A stretch of 64,000 bases of DNA from Umbilicaria muhlenbergii (lineage: Eukaryota; Ascomycota; Lecanoromycetes; Umbilicariales; Umbilicariaceae). The stretch lies in NCBI GenBank assembly GCA_000611775.1, contig KK106981.1, forward strand, positions 565,592 through 629,591, given 5' to 3'. Made by a program: the position numbers and the translations under genes. Positions 61,892 through 64,000 of the stretch are shown in pieces (within the stretch, counting starts at the first letter, position 1; each line of letters opens with the position of its first letter). Below the pieces are notes generated by a model. That model worked only from the letters and a program-made list of their open reading frames with translations. It made no database searches and was not told the origin of the DNA.

Positions 61892-62490
61892 AGGAACGGA
61901 TCAAGAAAGCCGCTTCACCTTCGTTGAAGCATCATGCGAAGCACGTACTCGTGTATGGCCTAAGGATGAGCAGAGGATGCAGATCAAACTCAGTATCCTC
62001 AGCAAGTACGAGGGAGTGTTTTTGGACTGTATCTATGGACGTGCCACGCGACTAAAAGTAATCCCGGCACCTACCTTATTTTGTAATTATTACATACATG
62101 AATTTCAACTAATCTAAGCTGTATAAGTGTTTAGTATCTGCAGTATCTTATCTCATGATTGTTACTACCTTAGTATATAAAATCAATTATAATGAACTGC
62201 TGTTACGTCATCAATACAGCTTATATGTTCACTATGCACTCTCTTCTTTGTGGTTGAGTGCGCAGAGAATTACATTGTATGTAAGTCACTGTACACCATT
62301 GTCCGATAAAGTGACTGTTGAGATTATAGCATTACTCTATTATTCATCTTTTTAGTGGGAAGAAATCACCTTCTTAGATTTACATAGTCTAGCTTGATTC
62401 TGTCAGTTTATCTGAACTCCTATCTATTCTCTCAAACATATGAGTGTCTTTAACGCTCTGATCTACAGTCTTAGCAAAGGCTTCACGATA
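61892..62490. other. Intergenic region, AT-rich in the middle
   Basis: About 62040-62440 is clearly more AT-rich than the flanking genes and has no recognisable gene or repeat. It may hold a decayed repeat too short to identify. Confidence 0.5.
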
Positions 62491-63845
62491 CTAATCGGCC
62501 CACCCTGTCCTTCTCTCCTCACCTGTAGTAGTCACCAAGAACGGGTATACCCACCCTGGAACCGACCAAGCATGGAACAGGGACACCCACAAAAACCCTA
62601 TCACTTTCACCACTTTCACCCCTTTAGAACCTGGCTTACTGCTCACCCGGCGCCACAACTCCTGCACTGTGTCCTCTAATACTACTCCTAGGAACTGTAT
62701 TAAGAAGAATTGCAACGACCCAGATCTCGACCAGGGTATGCCCTCGGCCACATCAGTGACACCGTGTTGAAGGCCGGAGACGAGAAACACAAGGAAGCAG
62801 AAAAGATAGCGGCCGGAGAAACTGCCTTTACGGAGCTTGAGAAAGGAATAAGTGAAACAGGAAGACGGGGCGGAAAATCTCTGCCGGTTTTTCTGGTGCC
62901 AAAATACACTGTAAAGGTGCATGGTATTACTTCTAGTCTCTTAAAGAGCGGAATAACAGCCGGAACCTTGATCTGAGAGAATGAGACATGATCATGCAGG
63001 CAGCATAAGTGAAGAGATGATTATCTCCAGAACCGTCGAATAGTGAATGCTTCAGTCAGTGAACCAAATAATGGCCGCCATGTCTTCACCTCTATCAGAC
63101 CAGATATTGCAGCGAGCAGTGCCACAGTCCTGTGCATCACTTGCATCATGCAGTAAATGCTGGCCCACGTGGCAATTGTTGTAATAAATCGTACTATTAT
63201 CTACTCAGTTGTGACTTCTGTCAATCGGCTGAAAAAGGGGACCAGGCGAAGCGAATATGTGGTCTTGTTATATTCTGGGTCTCCCACCGCAGTTAACATG
63301 TCCAGCACAAGATGGCAAACAAGCAATTTCATGCTTGTGTGGCGTATGAATTCACCGCGTGTAGGGACATAGCTCGGGTGTTTGAATGAGAGAGGAGGAG
63401 CCCCCTTCACCTCAAACAGGGTACTGTTCATCCGGCTGTCGAAGCATGAAGAAAAGCCAAATCGAATATGCTCTTATATGGTGCTGTGGCCCTCGTCCTT
63501 GAACTTTTGAGTCTTTGTCGCTTCACGGTTCTGACCTGGTTTCGCCAGCTGCAGGTTCAGGTCTCGGTTCGTAGGGCCTTGAGCTGCAAAGGTCCATCGA
63601 CTCAGTAGAGTAATCTCAACGTACTGTAAGAGGTACCCGCTGCTGTGGCTGCCAAGAACACTAGCCCAGATGGTGTGATGTACTCTGTCGACGCATTTGG
63701 GAATAGAGTGTAGCGGTACGGCGAGTATGAGGGGAAAGACGGTAGGACGTATGATGGAGGATGCAGAGGTGAGTCCCACCACAAGAGCAATCGCAGTTAT
63801 TTGCAAAACGTCGAGGACAAAGGGATGAGTGAGAGCTGATGGCAT
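62491..63845 (-). pseudogene. Wax-synthase-like (MBOAT_2) membrane acyltransferase, probable pseudogene
   Basis: Minus strand, start at 63845: THPFVLDVLQITAIALVVGLTS, then WASVLGSHSSGYLLQYVEITLLSRW, both typical of fungal wax-synthase-domain proteins (often terpenoid-cluster acyltransferases). The frame meets TAA at 63476-63474, continues in the same phase with FEVKGAPPLSFKHPSYVPTRGEF and DMLTAVGDPEYNK, meets TAG at 63203-63201 (family usual Gln after EVTTE), and goes on with WRPLFGSLTEAFTIRRFW. An intron should follow, but its donor reads ATAATC instead of GT; after the acceptor at about 62897, FWHQKNRQRFSAPSS, SGLQHGVTDVAEGIPW and FFLIQFLGVVLEDTVQELW complete the domain to the stop at 62491. 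Length and order are otherwise normal. All three lesions can be explained by C-to-T or G-to-A changes. Confidence 0.72.
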
Positions 63846-64000
63846 ATAGAATCCAGAAGCCGTTGCGGCTAATGCTTTGAGAAGATGATGATGGAAAACT
63901 GCTCAGGGCGACTTGAAATTGTCACAGCTCAGTTTCTAGATGGAAATCAGAATAGTGAGTGAATAAAAGCGTGTGGCCAAATTTGCTGTCCTAGGCGTTA
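63846..64000. promoter_or_regulatory. 5' flank of the wax-synthase-like gene
   Basis: 155 bp to the window edge, upstream of a minus-strand start. No motif recognised. Confidence 0.3.

Overview
The window looks like nuclear DNA of a filamentous ascomycete (Pezizomycotina, possibly Dothideomycetes). The genes have several short introns of about 50-90 bp with GT...AG borders. The encoded proteins match the filamentous-fungal forms of Rat1, Uso1, Hym1/Mo25, PRMT3, an OPT transporter, Rav1 and a very large hybrid histidine kinase. Gene-rich, GC-balanced DNA lies next to an AT-rich block of mutated, nested transposons, as in genomes with repeat-induced point mutation (RIP) or a similar process. 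The species cannot be named from sequence alone.

Positions 1 to about 26,400 are a transposon graveyard. It holds several copies of one Tad1-like LINE (one nearly full length at 3121-10425, minus strand), a Ty3/gypsy pol relic, three copies of an inverted-repeat-rich foldback element, and a complete but mutated 9.36-kb hAT transposon (12849-22208) with 8-bp target duplications. There are also three GC-rich, almost unmutated ~670-bp nonautonomous elements that share the hAT termini and make the same 8-bp duplications. A 670-base run of N lies at 23822-24491. Pairwise comparison of element ends shows C-to-T changes mostly at CpG and CpC, while CpA is largely spared. That is not the classical Neurospora CpA signature, and it fits the fact that Trp codons in the relics are read as TGA, hardly ever TAG.

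Positions 26,400 to 33,100 are a transition zone. It contains a truncated, frameshifted MFS sugar transporter at the repeat boundary, an intact DUF2235 (alpha/beta-hydrolase-like) gene, and the 3' end only of a sphingolipid delta-8 type desaturase.

Positions 33,140 to 61,891 are a conserved housekeeping block: RAT1 (nuclear 5'-3' exoribonuclease, minus), USO1/p115 (vesicle tether, plus), a 2170-residue PAS hybrid histidine kinase (minus), HYM1/Mo25 (minus), PRMT3 (plus), an OPT-family transporter (plus) and RAV1 (V-ATPase assembly, minus). RAT1/USO1 and HYM1/PRMT3 are divergent pairs with shared upstream regions. USO1/kinase and OPT/RAV1 are convergent. The genes do not form one pathway. The last 2 kb holds a wax-synthase-like (MBOAT_2) gene with in-frame stops and a broken splice donor, probably a pseudogene. 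Exon borders below were placed by eye from family conservation and splice signals; total coding lengths are divisible by three in every intact model.
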